A program made the position numbers and the translations under genes. Shown in pieces: positions 34,140 through 43,262 of a DNA stretch of 64,000 nucleotides (position 1 is the stretch's first letter; each line of letters starts with the position of its first letter). The notes below the pieces were generated by a model that searched no databases, was not told the origin of the DNA, and worked only from the letters and a program-made list of their open reading frames with translations. The DNA comes from Flavonifractor sp. An92 (GTDB lineage: Bacteria > Bacillota > Clostridia > Oscillospirales > Oscillospiraceae): contig NZ_NFGZ01000014.1 of NCBI RefSeq assembly GCF_002159175.1, forward strand, positions 19,020-83,019, written 5' to 3'.

Positions 34140-34204
34140 AAGAGACAGAAGGAACTCACCGGACTACATGACCACACATATCACTTATTTAAGGAGGAAC
34201 GAAT

Positions 34205-34762
34205 ATGAATCGGATTTCTATGAATCAGGCGGCTGAGGCCGTAAAGCTGGATGTGACGGCGCTGCTGCGGCAGCAGGGCAAGGCCCTCATCGTCCCCTCC
34301 GGGGTGGTGGAGGAGCTCAAGTCCCTGCTGGAGCGCAAGCCCGAGCTGCGGGAGACGGTGCGCCCGGTGGCGGTGGTGCTGCCGGAGGACTGCGGCGATC
34401 CGGACCTGCGGACCTACGACTTCTTCCGGGGCCTGTGCAAAGCCATGCAGGGGGAGTACGGCAAGACCGCCCGGGGCAAGATCAAGGATCTGCGCACCGC
34501 CTTCAAGTAGGGCGAGCTGGAGAGCCGCTTTTTCCTCCAGGACAAGGGGGTACGGGATCTCCTTTACCACGGCTTCGAGGCGGCCTACCGGGGCGGCGCG
34601 CGCTGGGAGCAGTACCGCCGTCTCCTGACCCAGGGCGGCGGGCTGGACAAAGAGCCCTTCCGCACCATCTCCCTGGGGGAGAGTAGCGCGCGACACTGTC
34701 TGTTCTTTGACGCCATTGAGATGATCGATCACTGCGACTTTCTGGAGGAGGTGGAGGCATGA
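34205..34762 (+). pseudogene. First cas-operon gene, unknown 185-aa protein interrupted by an in-frame TAG
   Basis: An upstream part of 101 codons ends KIKDLRTAFK followed by TAG at 34508-34510. The same frame then stays open for 83 more codons (GELESRFFLQDKGVRDLL ... DFLEEVEA) and stops at a TGA overlapping the next start codon, the usual spacing in this operon. The reading frame therefore was one 185-aa protein, with TAG most simply derived from CAG (Gln). The family is not recognised; by size and position it could be a small subunit of the effector complex (guess). TAAGGAGG precedes the start. Confidence 0.7.
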
Positions 34763-36729
34763 GCGACCGTGTGACCCTGGGCGTGACGCTGGAACTCTGC
34801 TCGGACGCCATTTTCGGCTCGGGCTTCAGCATCCCCGGCGGCGAGGACATCGCCGTGTGCCAGGACGGGGAGGGCTACCCCTATCTGAAGGGCTCCACCT
34901 TCAAGGGCCTGCTGCGCGAAAGTCTGGAAAACCTGCTGGCCTGGACCGGCGGGGACGGCGGCACGGCCGGGGAGCTCTGTGGAGAATCCGGCTGGGAGGG
35001 CGCGGCGGACGGCCGCCGGCTCCAGCTCACCGCCCTGTTCCCGGAGCCCCGGCCGGAGACGCCGGAGGACTGCTTCTCCACCCGGGTCTTTACCAGCCTG
35101 GAGGGGGGCGTGGTGAAGAGCGCGACCCTCCGGGCCGCCTCCTGCATCCGCCGGGGCCTGCGCTTCACCGGCGCGGTCACCTGCTGCCGGGAGGACGTGG
35201 AGCTCCTCCGGCAGGCGGTGCAGGGCATCAAGTGGGCGGGTACCCTCCGCAGCCGGGGCTTTGGCCGGGTGAAGTGTACCCTGGATGCCCCGGTGGAAGG
35301 GACAAAGCGCCCGCCGCTAACGGCGACCCGCTGCATCCGCTACCGCCTGTATACGAAGCTGCCGGTGCTCATTACCGACCTGGGCCGCAGCCGGGACAAC
35401 AGCTACGCCACCCGGGGCTACCTCCCCGGTTCGGCCATCCGGGGCATGGTGGTCAGCACCCTGGCTCAGGGGGACCCGGCGTGGTTTGAGGCCCACCGGG
35501 CCGCCCTCCTGGGGGAGGGGACCCGCTTCCTGGACGCCCTGCCCGTCGAAGGGGAGGGGGCCTGCCTTCCCGGCATCATGGGCTTTTACGGCGAGAAGGG
35601 CAGCGCCCAGGTGGTGAGCGTCCTCAACCACGATGTGGCCGGCATGAAGCGGGCCAGCCTGGGGACCTGCTGCGCCCTGGAGGGAGACACCGTCCGGGGC
35701 TGGAGCGCCTCCACCGGAGGCAACCTGCGCATCCAGCGCCAGGTGGGGAAGGGCGAGGACACCCGCCCCTTCCAGACCCGCCACATCGACGCCGGACAGA
35801 CCTTTGAGGGGTACATTCTGCTGGACGACCCCACCCTGGCTGAGGCCATCGGCGGGGCGTTTGGGGAGCAGGTCTGGCTGGGGGCCGACCGCTATGAGGG
35901 CTTCGGCCAGTGCGTGGTCACCGCCCTGGAGGGGATGGAGGCCCCCGGCTGGCAGTCCTGCGGCTATGCCCCCGGGGCACAGACCGACACCACCCTGTAT
36001 CTGCTGGCTCTCTCGCCGCTGACCATGCTGGACGCATTCGGGGAGCCCTGTGGGCTGGACCTGGACGCTCTGGCCGGACGGCTGGGCGTGGAGCGGGTGG
36101 AAATTGAGGCGTGCAGCACCGCTATGGCGGAGTTCGGCGGCTACAACCGCACCTGGAAATGCCGCGTCCCCACCTTGCGGATGTACGACCGGGGGAGCAT
36201 TTTCAAGCTCCGCTGTTCCGCCGCCCCCAAGGCGGAAGCGCTGCTGGAGGTGCAGCGCACCGGCCTGGGCGCCCGCCGGGCAGAGGGCTTCGGACAGGTC
36301 CTCTTCCTGCGGCGGGAGCTGCTGGAGGGGGTCCGGCGTAAGGCCGACAGGGAGGAACAGACGGCTTTCGCCGTGGAGACCCCCGCGGCCAAGCTGCGCC
36401 GGGCCAAATACCGCTGGGTCATGGACCGCAGCGGTGAGCTCTACCGGGACGGCCTGTCCCGGAGCCAGCTGGGGACCATCCAGGCCCTGTGCGAGAAGGC
36501 CATGGCCAGTGGAGACACGGCGGAGCTCCTGGCCCATCTGGAGAAAAACACCGGGGACCGGGGGGCCCAGCACGCCGCCCGCTTCCGGGGGATCGACCGG
36601 CTGATCCGGCAGGTGCTGAGCACTCCGCTGGAGCGGACTCTGGGCATGCCCGGACCGGACGGCGCCGTACAGCGGCTGGAGCTGCTGTGCCTGCTCTTTG
36701 ACCACAGCCGGAAGGAGGGAATGGCATGA
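34759..36729 (+). CDS. Csx10-like RAMP protein with an extra N-terminal RAMP domain (type III-D-like)
   Basis: 656 aa. The N-terminal RAMP fold (about 1-185) has YLKGSTFKGLLRESL and a Gly-rich SRGFGRVKC. The second fold (about 195-400) has GYLPGSAIRGMVVSTL (about 221-236), the LPGSxIRG pattern of Csx10/Cas5, and YEGFGQCVV as its Gly-rich loop. A further RAMP-like and helical region extends to the C terminus (ARRAEGFGQVLF near 505; helices 560-656). These proteins bind the crRNA 5' handle in type III complexes. Its start overlaps the previous stop and its stop overlaps the next start. Confidence 0.8.
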   Translation: MSDRVTLGVTLELCSDAIFGSGFSIPGGEDIAVCQDGEGYPYLKGSTFKGLLRESLENLLAWTGGDGGTAGELCGESGWEGAADGRRLQLTALFPEPRPETPEDCFSTRVFTSLEGGVVKSATLRAASCIRRGLRFTGAVTCCREDVELLRQAVQGIKWAGTLRSRGFGRVKCTLDAPVEGTKRPPLTATRCIRYRLYTKLPVLITDLGRSRDNSYATRGYLPGSAIRGMVVSTLAQGDPAWFEAHRAALLGEGTRFLDALPVEGEGACLPGIMGFYGEKGSAQVVSVLNHDVAGMKRASLGTCCALEGDTVRGWSASTGGNLRIQRQVGKGEDTRPFQTRHIDAGQTFEGYILLDDPTLAEAIGGAFGEQVWLGADRYEGFGQCVVTALEGMEAPGWQSCGYAPGAQTDTTLYLLALSPLTMLDAFGEPCGLDLDALAGRLGVERVEIEACSTAMAEFGGYNRTWKCRVPTLRMYDRGSIFKLRCSAAPKAEALLEVQRTGLGARRAEGFGQVLFLRRELLEGVRRKADREEQTAFAVETPAAKLRRAKYRWVMDRSGELYRDGLSRSQLGTIQALCEKAMASGDTAELLAHLEKNTGDRGAQHAARFRGIDRLIRQVLSTPLERTLGMPGPDGAVQRLELLCLLFDHSRKEGMA

Positions 36730-38012
36730 GTGCGACCTTTACGAGAGCGGTGCGCTACCGGATGGAGGCGGTCTGCCTGACCCCCCTGCGCACCGGCGGA
36801 GCCGACGGCGCGGTGGACACCGTGCTGCGGGACTGGACGGGCAGGCCCTTCGTGCAGGGGACCTCGCTGGCCGGGGCCCTCCGGGACTGGCTGGCGGACC
36901 GGGACCCGGACAAGGTGGAACCCCTCTTCGGCAGTCAGGCCCAGAGCGGCAGCCTGATGGTGTCTGACGGCCTCTTTGAGGCTGCGGCGGAGCAGCAGAC
37001 CCGCCCCCGCCTGCGCATCGACGGGGCCACCGGGACTGCCGATGACGGCGGAAAGTTCGATGTGGCCCACATCGCCGCCGGAACGAAGCTGACCTTCACC
37101 CTCACCTGGCTGGGGAGCGAGGAAATGCTGGAGCAGACCGGCGCGGTGGAGCAGATGCTCGCCGCCCTCCATGCCGGGGAGATCCGGCTGGGGGCGCAAA
37201 AGACCAACGGCTTTGGTCGGGTGTCCCTCACGGTGCAGAAGCGGAGCTACCGCATGGAGGACGCGGGGGACCGCGCGGCTTGGCTGGAGGACCGGGAGGA
37301 TGGGACGCCTCTCACCCTGCCCGCGCTGACCCTGGGCGGTCAGGTGGTCTTTACGCTCACCGGCCGGGCGGACAGCATTCTGGTGAAGGCGGGGGCCCGG
37401 GAGATGCGGAGCAGCCCCAAGGGCTGAAACCGCAATGTGACCGTTCCCCTCCGGGAGAACGGCCGGGCGATCCTGCCGGGCTCCTCGGTGAAGGGTGCCG
37501 TGCGGGCCCGGGTGACAGCCATCGCGGAGCTGCTTGGAATGGAGAAGGCCGTGACCGAGGAACTCTTCGGCCGCATGAATCGGAGAGGCGAAAACCCGGA
37601 CAACGGCCTTCCGGGCAAGGTGCGGTTTGAGGACGCGGTGCTCTCCGGCAAAAGTCAGGAAATCAGCCGCATCCGCATCAACCGCTTCACCGGCGGCGTC
37701 ATCCGGCAGGGCCTCTTTGTGGAGGAGCCCATCCGGAGCGAGATCACCTTGCGCATCACCCTGCCGGAGGGGGAGGCTCGGGGCTGCGGCCTGCTGCTCT
37801 ACGCCCTGCGGGACCTGGGGCTGGGGCTCTACAATCTGGGCAGCGGCGGCGCGGTGGGCCGGGGCTATCTGGCGGTGGACACCATCCGGGCCCAGGCACC
37901 CGACGGCGCCGAGGCCTGCCTGCGCTTTGACCAGGACCGGCGCTGCACCATGGAAGACCCCAGCGGGCTCTTCGCCCGGTGGCTGGACGCGGTAAGGAGG
38001 GATGAGGCGTGA
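36726..38012 (+). pseudogene. Double Cas7 (Csm3-like) RAMP protein interrupted by an in-frame TGA
   Basis: 428-codon frame with TGA at 37425-37427 between KG and NRNVTVPLREN. The first Cas7 unit (about 1-233) has GADGAVDTVLRD followed by VQGTSLAGALRDWL; the Asp of GAVD aligns with the target-RNA-cleaving Asp of Csm3. The second unit has ILPGSSVKGAVRARV, RINRFTGGVIRQGLF (typical Csm3 thumb/palm block) and GSGGAVGRGYL. The stop falls just before the second unit's core, and the frame is open on both sides, so one TGA (from CGA or TGG) splits an otherwise intact gene. An internal ATG start for the second part lacks a good ribosome site. Confidence 0.75.
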
Positions 38013-38392
38013 GACGGGAAAAGTTGAACGTGCAGGAGGCCCTGCGCCGGGGAAGCGCCCTGCCCTACGGCTGGATCTGCACCCTGAGCGGCGTGTCGCT
38101 GGGACCGGTTCCCGGGGAGCTTCCGCTGGAGGAGCTGGTGGAGGCCCGGCTGTTCGGCCCCACGGAGGAGGTGCGCCTCTTCCGTCGGGAGGGGGAGCTG
38201 CAGGCCGCCGTCCTCGCTGAGGAGCCGGGGGACCGGGTCCTGGCGGAGACCTACGCCATTGAGAACAAGGCCCTCTTCGGGAATGAGCTGACGGTACATC
38301 AGATCCTGGACGCCGACGAGGACGGCCAGTGTTACATCGCCGCCGTGCGTCTGGCGGACTGGAAGGGAGGGGCAGAGCATGGAGGGAAATAA
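38009..38392 (+). CDS. Csx19-like protein (type III-D associated)
   Basis: 127 aa. The middle block ELVEARLFGPTEEVRLFRR and the end DEDGQCYIAAVRLADWK fit the Csx19 (TIGR03984) pattern of an ARLFG..E..L.R segment and a closing strand with ARL-DL. Its function is unknown even in known III-D systems. It starts at GTG, overlapping the previous stop, with AAGGAGG 8 nt upstream. Assignment rests on pattern and on its position between Csx10-like and TIGR03986-like genes. Confidence 0.55.
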   Translation: MRREKLNVQEALRRGSALPYGWICTLSGVSLGPVPGELPLEELVEARLFGPTEEVRLFRREGELQAAVLAEEPGDRVLAETYAIENKALFGNELTVHQILDADEDGQCYIAAVRLADWKGGAEHGGK

Positions 38393-40171
38393 GGCGCGCG
38401 CGCCCTATAACTTTGTGCCCTTTTCGGAAAAGCTCCTCATCCGCTATGAAACCCCCGGGGAGCTGCCCCGCCACGACCGCATCGACCCGGCGCTGCACAG
38501 CGGCGAGATCCAGGTGGAGCTGAAGGCCGAGACGCCGGTCTTTGTGTCGGACGGGCAGCCGGACCCCCACTTTTTCCGGGGGCCGGACGGGACCTACCAG
38601 ATCCCCGGCTCCACCGTGCGGGGCCTGGTGCGGGAGAACATGCAGATCCTGGGCTTCGTCCTGGTGCGCCCGGGGAGGATCTGGACGACGTGCAGAGCTA
38701 TTTTCGGGCCATAGCGGACGCCAAAAAGAGCGTAGCCGGTCCGCTCAAGACCTATTATCGGACCGCGCTGGGTCTGGAGAAGGCCGACAAGAGCGCAAAA
38801 ACCTCCTTTGAGGTCCCGAACCATGTGCATGCGGGCTATCTGTACCGGGACAAGCGCAGCTATTATATCCGGCCAATCCGGACCTTTTACCGCATCTCCC
38901 GGAGCCACCCGGATGTACAGAAATTCGGCAATCGGGACGCCCGGGTGGTGCCGGTGTCCTATCAGCTCTCGGGCGAGAAGGTGGCCCGGATCGGCGGAGA
39001 AGGGGAGTTTTCCAAGCGCGGTCTGCTGCTCTACACCGGCAGGCCCGTGGCGAAACAGCCCAATGCCCTCTATCTCTTCCCCGCGGAAGACCCGCGGGAG
39101 CGCGCCCTGCTGGTGCCGCCGCAGGATGTGATGTCCTATACGGTGGACTGGGAAAAGCGGAGGAACGTCCTGCGCCCCGCGGCCTTCTGGGCGCTGCCCA
39201 AGGGCCGGGAGCATAAGCCGGTCTTTTATGTCCGCCACGAGGGGCATCTGTACTTCGGCTGTTCCCGCTTCCTGCGCATCGGCTACCGCTACCCCCTCTC
39301 CCGGGGACTGCCCCAGCGCCACCGGGAACAGGGGGCGCTCCGGCTGGACTACCCCTCCGCGGTCCTGGGCTTTGCCCGGGGCCAGGCGACCTACCGCTCC
39401 CGGGTGTCCTTCGGGGACTTTCGTCTGGAAGGGAAGGCCAGGGAACTGCCGCTGGTCAAGACCGTCCTGGGCGAGCCCAAGCCCAGCTTTTATGCCGGCT
39501 ATGTGGAGAAGGGCAAGCACTACAATGAGGAGGACTTCCGCCTGCGGGGCTACAAGCAGTACTGGCTGAAAGAGGCGGAAGCCACGCCTTTGGCGGAGGG
39601 CAAGGACAGGGTGGGCTCCACCCTGCGCCCTCTGGACCGGGGGAGCGTGTTCCGGGGCACCATCCGCTACAAAAATCTGACGGCGGACGAGCTGGGCCTG
39701 CTGCTGTGGGCCATCCGGCTGGACGAGGGCTGCTTCCAGACCCTCGGCATGGGCAAGCCCTACGGCTACGGCCGGATGCAGGTGACCATTTCCGCGCTGC
39801 GGGAGGTGGAGCCGGAGGCGCTCTACACGCCGGACGGGCTGTGCGGCTCCCTGAAAAAGAGCGGCGCGGACGCGGTGGAGGGATACATCCGCGCCTACCA
39901 CACCTATGCCAGCCAGAAACTGGCTGGGCAGGATGAGGAGCGGCGGCCCATTCAGGAGCAGGGCGAGATCCTGGACTTTTTCTTCCTCAAGCGGACGATC
40001 CGGGAGGGGCGCGAGGTCTCCTACCTGGATTTGAACGGCAAGGAGTACCAGAACCTCAGCGCGCCCCTGCCCAGTGTGGCGCAGATGCGCCGGAGCGACG
40101 CCGAAGGAGAAGAGGCGGCGAGCTCAGACGCTCTGGCGGCCCTGCTGGCCAAATACGGGCGCAAATTCTGA
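38379..40171 (+). pseudogene. TIGR03986-like RAMP protein broken by a one-base frameshift
   Basis: The first 103 or so codons (MEGNKARAPYNFVPF ... GSTVRGLVRENMQIL) run into RPGRIWTTC in one frame, while the natural continuation PGEDLDDVQSYFRAIADA is in the -1 frame from about 38672. The junction is a run of four G where five would restore the frame. The joined product is about 597 aa with IPGSTVRGLVREN near residue 73, a middle domain with NHVHAGYLYR, and a late GMGKPYGYGRMQV Gly-rich loop. It is a large type III RAMP of the kind found with Csx10/Csx19. The junction sequence C-CCG-GGG formally fits a slippery heptamer. Confidence 0.75.
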
Positions 40172-40186
40172 GAGCGGAGGGACGAT

Positions 40187-41797
40187 ATGGCCACCAAAAT
40201 CATTCTGTTTGTGAGCAGCCTGCCCCGGACGCTGGAACGGGCGGCCTACCTCTGCCCGGATGGCAGCACGGTGGAGGGCGCCCAGACCAACGAGGCGCCG
40301 GTGTGCTGCCTGCTGGAGCGCTATCCCCAGGTCTCGGAGATTCTGTGCATCGTCACGCCTGAGGCGGAGCCGGCTTATAGCTACCTCTGTGATATGCTCA
40401 AGCCGGCGTGGCCGAGGCTGGCACTCCGGCGCATCCCCTATCGCGAGGGGGAGGACTTTAACGGCGCACCGCTGAGCGCCATCCTGAGCGCGGTACAGGC
40501 GGGAGACGAGATCCTGCTGGAAACCACCGGCGGCTTCCGAAACGCTGTGATGTACCTGCTGCTCCTGAGCCGGGTGCTGTCCTATGTGGGGGTGCGCACG
40601 GTGTACGCGGTGTACAGTAACTTCCCCCAGAAGCGGATCGAGGACATCTCCCACCTCATCGGCCTCTTTGACCTGGTGGGCGGGATGCAGGAACTCTCCT
40701 CTTTTGGAAGCGCCCGCACTCTGCGGACCTACTATGGACAAAGCCCCGCGGACCCGGCCGTGGGTGGTCTGCTCACCGCCCTGGAACAACTGAGCGAGAC
40801 CATCACCCTTTGCCGGACCAACCAGCTGGGGGAGCGGATGAAGGCCTTCAATCAGGCGCTGGAGATGGCGAGGGATTGCGCCGACCCGCTGATGCGGGCG
40901 CTGATCCCCGCCTTCCGGGAGAAATTCGGCAAGAAGCTCAACACGGTGAGCCTCATCCGGTGGTGCGTGGAGAGCGATATGCTCCAGCAGGCCCTGACGG
41001 TGTACACCGAGCGCATCCCCAGGCTCATCATGACCCGGGGTGACCTGCTGCGCTGGGACGAAAATTTGGCGCCGGAGCTTTCCCGCCAGGAGTACGAGGA
41101 CCCCGACGCGGTCCAGCTCCTGAAGGGCTTTCTTATGCTCTCCGGCAGCCGCCCTGTGGCAGCGGAGAATGTGGACCGCACTCCTGTGCTGCGGAGCTAT
41201 GTCCCTGCCCATATTGAGGAGATCCTCCGGGTCATGGAGGGAGAGCCCGCCGAGATTCCACCGGAGCTGGGGCGGGCGGTGGAAAACCTGGCCCTGATTC
41301 TGAGACTGGCCTACCCGGACGGCGGCAGCTTCCGGGCGGACTGGCCGGAGCGCCTGCCGCCGGAGAAGGCTTTCCTGGCACCCCTGGCCGAGTTCAAAAA
41401 CAAGGCGTCCGCTCCCGAGGGGATGCTGCGGAATGTGGGCGTTTATAAGCGGGAATACCTGGCGCTGCTGCTGGAGCAGGACGCCGCGGTCGAGCCGATG
41501 AAGGCGGACTATGTCTCCACCCTTCAGCACCTGGAAGAACTGCTGCCTGGTTCCGGCTACGAGGTGCTCTGCCCCATGGAGCAGATTGAGACCATCGCCC
41601 GGGACTATCTGTATATCAAGACCCTGCGCAATCTGGCCAACCACGCCAACGACACCGGCACCTCCCAGCAGCAGCGGCTGATGGACTATCTGGAGCCGTA
41701 CGGGTACCCGCCTCTGGAGACTATCACTCTGGAGCAGATGCGCCAGGCCATTCTGAACGGGCTGGACCACCTGCGGACCCGGCGCGGAAAGGAGTAA
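40187..41797 (+). CDS. CARF-HEPN ribonuclease, Csm6/Csx1 (TM1812-like) type
   Basis: 536 aa. The N-terminal CARF domain (about 1-170) opens KIILFVSSLPR and has the ligand-binding ETTGGFRNAVMYLLLLSRVL block (about 105-125). The C-terminal helical domain ends with YIKTLRNLANHAND, where R-x4-H (Arg481 to His486) is the HEPN ribonuclease motif. Known relatives degrade RNA when cyclic oligoadenylate made by Cas10 binds the CARF domain. No Cas10 is encoded in this window, so the activator source is unknown. Confidence 0.85.
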   Translation: MATKIILFVSSLPRTLERAAYLCPDGSTVEGAQTNEAPVCCLLERYPQVSEILCIVTPEAEPAYSYLCDMLKPAWPRLALRRIPYREGEDFNGAPLSAILSAVQAGDEILLETTGGFRNAVMYLLLLSRVLSYVGVRTVYAVYSNFPQKRIEDISHLIGLFDLVGGMQELSSFGSARTLRTYYGQSPADPAVGGLLTALEQLSETITLCRTNQLGERMKAFNQALEMARDCADPLMRALIPAFREKFGKKLNTVSLIRWCVESDMLQQALTVYTERIPRLIMTRGDLLRWDENLAPELSRQEYEDPDAVQLLKGFLMLSGSRPVAAENVDRTPVLRSYVPAHIEEILRVMEGEPAEIPPELGRAVENLALILRLAYPDGGSFRADWPERLPPEKAFLAPLAEFKNKASAPEGMLRNVGVYKREYLALLLEQDAAVEPMKADYVSTLQHLEELLPGSGYEVLCPMEQIETIARDYLYIKTLRNLANHANDTGTSQQQRLMDYLEPYGYPPLETITLEQMRQAILNGLDHLRTRRGKE

Positions 41798-41801
41798 TCC
41801 C

Positions 41802-42428
41802 ATGAAGAAGTTTTTTACCGTCATCCCCCTGCAGGTCCCCGGCATGCTGAGCCGGTACCGCTATGAGCCGGTGGGCAACACCCGGCTGGGGATGGAGGAG
41901 GAGACCAGCTTTCCCATCCTGACCGCCGTCCACGGCTATGCCCAGCCGGGGGAGCCCTTCCAGGTCATCGCGGTGGTGGCCGACTCGGAGGTGGGCCGGG
42001 CCAACTGTCAGGCCCTCCGGCAGGAGCTGGAGGCGCTGTGCGGCAAATATGGTCTCACCTGCGCGGGGGTGGAGGAGGTCACGGTGCCGTCCGACGAGTC
42101 GGTATCCGCCCACGCCGCCACCTTCCAGAAGCTCATCGCCCACGCGGAGGATGAGGACGAGCTTTTCGCCTGCATCACCTTCGGCACCAAGCCCCTGTCC
42201 ATGGCGGTGCGTATGGCGGTGCAGTACGCCTATCGGGTCAAGCGCAACACCTCCATCACCTGCATCGTCTACGGCCAGATCGACCGTCCCAGCCGGGACC
42301 CCTCTACCTGGCGGGCCTATGTGTACGACGAGACGGCCCTGGTGCGGCTGGACGAGATCGTCCGGGTGCTGGCCGACCGGGGCGTGGCGGACCCGGGCGC
42401 GGTGATCCAGCGGGTCCTGGCGCTGTAA
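41802..42428 (+). CDS. Second CARF-like (TM1812-like) protein
   Basis: 208 aa, Rossmann-like. It opens FFTVIPLQVPGMLSRY, has a VIAVVADSEVGRANCQAL strand-helix unit (about 46-63) and CITFGTKPLSMAVRMAVQYAYRV (about 126-148), of which ITFGTKPLSMAVRMA corresponds in place to the CARF TTGGFR helix. It has no HEPN or other effector domain. Options are a ring nuclease that degrades cyclic oligoadenylate or a ligand-sensing regulator. It directly precedes the sigma-like gene by 12 nt, so it could sense the alarm signal and modulate that protein (inference). Confidence 0.65.
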   Translation: MKKFFTVIPLQVPGMLSRYRYEPVGNTRLGMEEETSFPILTAVHGYAQPGEPFQVIAVVADSEVGRANCQALRQELEALCGKYGLTCAGVEEVTVPSDESVSAHAATFQKLIAHAEDEDELFACITFGTKPLSMAVRMAVQYAYRVKRNTSITCIVYGQIDRPSRDPSTWRAYVYDETALVRLDEIVRVLADRGVADPGAVIQRVLAL

Positions 42429-42440
42429 GGGGGTGGACGC

Positions 42441-43262
42441 ATGGACCGCAAGACCCAGGAATCCCGTCTGAACCAGGCGGCGGAGCAGTGGGCCCGTCTG
42501 GACCCGAAGGGCAACGAGGCCGCCCGTCAGGCCCTCTATGGGGAGATTTTCACCCTCGCCTTCCAACTCTACGACCAGTCAGGGGAGATGTGGGTGCTGG
42601 ACGCCTTTGAGGAGGCCATGGAGAAGTTCGACCCGGAGCGGGCGCTGTTTTCCCACTATTTCGCGCATCTGCTGAGCAAGCGGAAGGTGGACGCCCACCG
42701 CTATGAGCAGCGGCACAGCCCCGCCGGGGTCAGTCTGGAGACTCCCACGGAGGAGGACGAGCAGAGCGAGTTGAAAGACTTTCTGGAGGACACCACCATC
42801 CGAAAGCCCGGTGATGTCCTGGCGTTTGAGTCCTCCTTCCTGGAGCTGACCTCCATGATCCTGAACTTTACCCAGTGCCACACCGGGAAGAGCGCCAACG
42901 AGACCCGGCGGAACTGGTACCGGATGTTCTACACCGAAGACATGACGCATGCCGTCAAAAGTGTGGAGTTCCATTTCCTCCATGAGCGGGATATGTTCGC
43001 CGCCATGAAGCAGCCCTATCTGGACTACTACATGAGCGCCCCCTGCACTACGGGGGCACAGCTCCGGAACACGGCGCTGCGGCCCTACGGCCAGGTGGTG
43101 CCGGAGCGGGCAGGGGAGACGGGGGAGACCCCGCTGCCCATCCCCGCCGACGTGTCTCTGAGCTACCTGCGCCTGCGGGAGGGGACGCAGGTGGGAGCCA
43201 GCACCCGGAGCAACCAGCTGAAATTCTACAAGGAAGAGAAGGAGCTGATGCGGCCTTGCTGA
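42441..43262 (+). CDS. Sigma-70-like protein encoded in the CRISPR-type operon
   Basis: 273 aa. Residues 54-91 (DAFEEAMEKFDPERALFSHY and following FAHLLSKRKVDAHRYEQR) match sigma region 2: helix, fdPekg-F-hY segment and the basic 2.4-like helix that reads the -10 element. The C-terminal VGASTRSNQLKFYKEEKEL (about 247-265) looks like a region 4 or HTH recognition helix. The middle (about 130-235) is longer than in ECF factors and unrecognised. It lies between a CARF-like gene and cas6, with its 3' end overlapping cas6. A role as dedicated sigma factor for the CCCTGAAY/GRCGAGR promoters is inferred. Confidence 0.65.
   Translation: MDRKTQESRLNQAAEQWARLDPKGNEAARQALYGEIFTLAFQLYDQSGEMWVLDAFEEAMEKFDPERALFSHYFAHLLSKRKVDAHRYEQRHSPAGVSLETPTEEDEQSELKDFLEDTTIRKPGDVLAFESSFLELTSMILNFTQCHTGKSANETRRNWYRMFYTEDMTHAVKSVEFHFLHERDMFAAMKQPYLDYYMSAPCTTGAQLRNTALRPYGQVVPERAGETGETPLPIPADVSLSYLRLREGTQVGASTRSNQLKFYKEEKELMRPC

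Noticed and set aside
34508..34510. TAG as pyrrolysine codon
   Set aside because: No pylT or pylS gene in the window and the homologous position looks like an ordinary polar linker; I cannot exclude it without the rest of the genome.
34205..34762. A hidden Cas10 in the first cas-operon gene or in the Csx10-like protein
   Set aside because: No GGDD Palm motif and no HD motif were seen in any gene of the locus.
37425..37427. TGA in the double Cas7 gene as selenocysteine codon
   Set aside because: No bacterial SECIS-like hairpin was evident directly after it and the position is a linker, not a catalytic site. A nonsense mutation or sequencing error is simpler.
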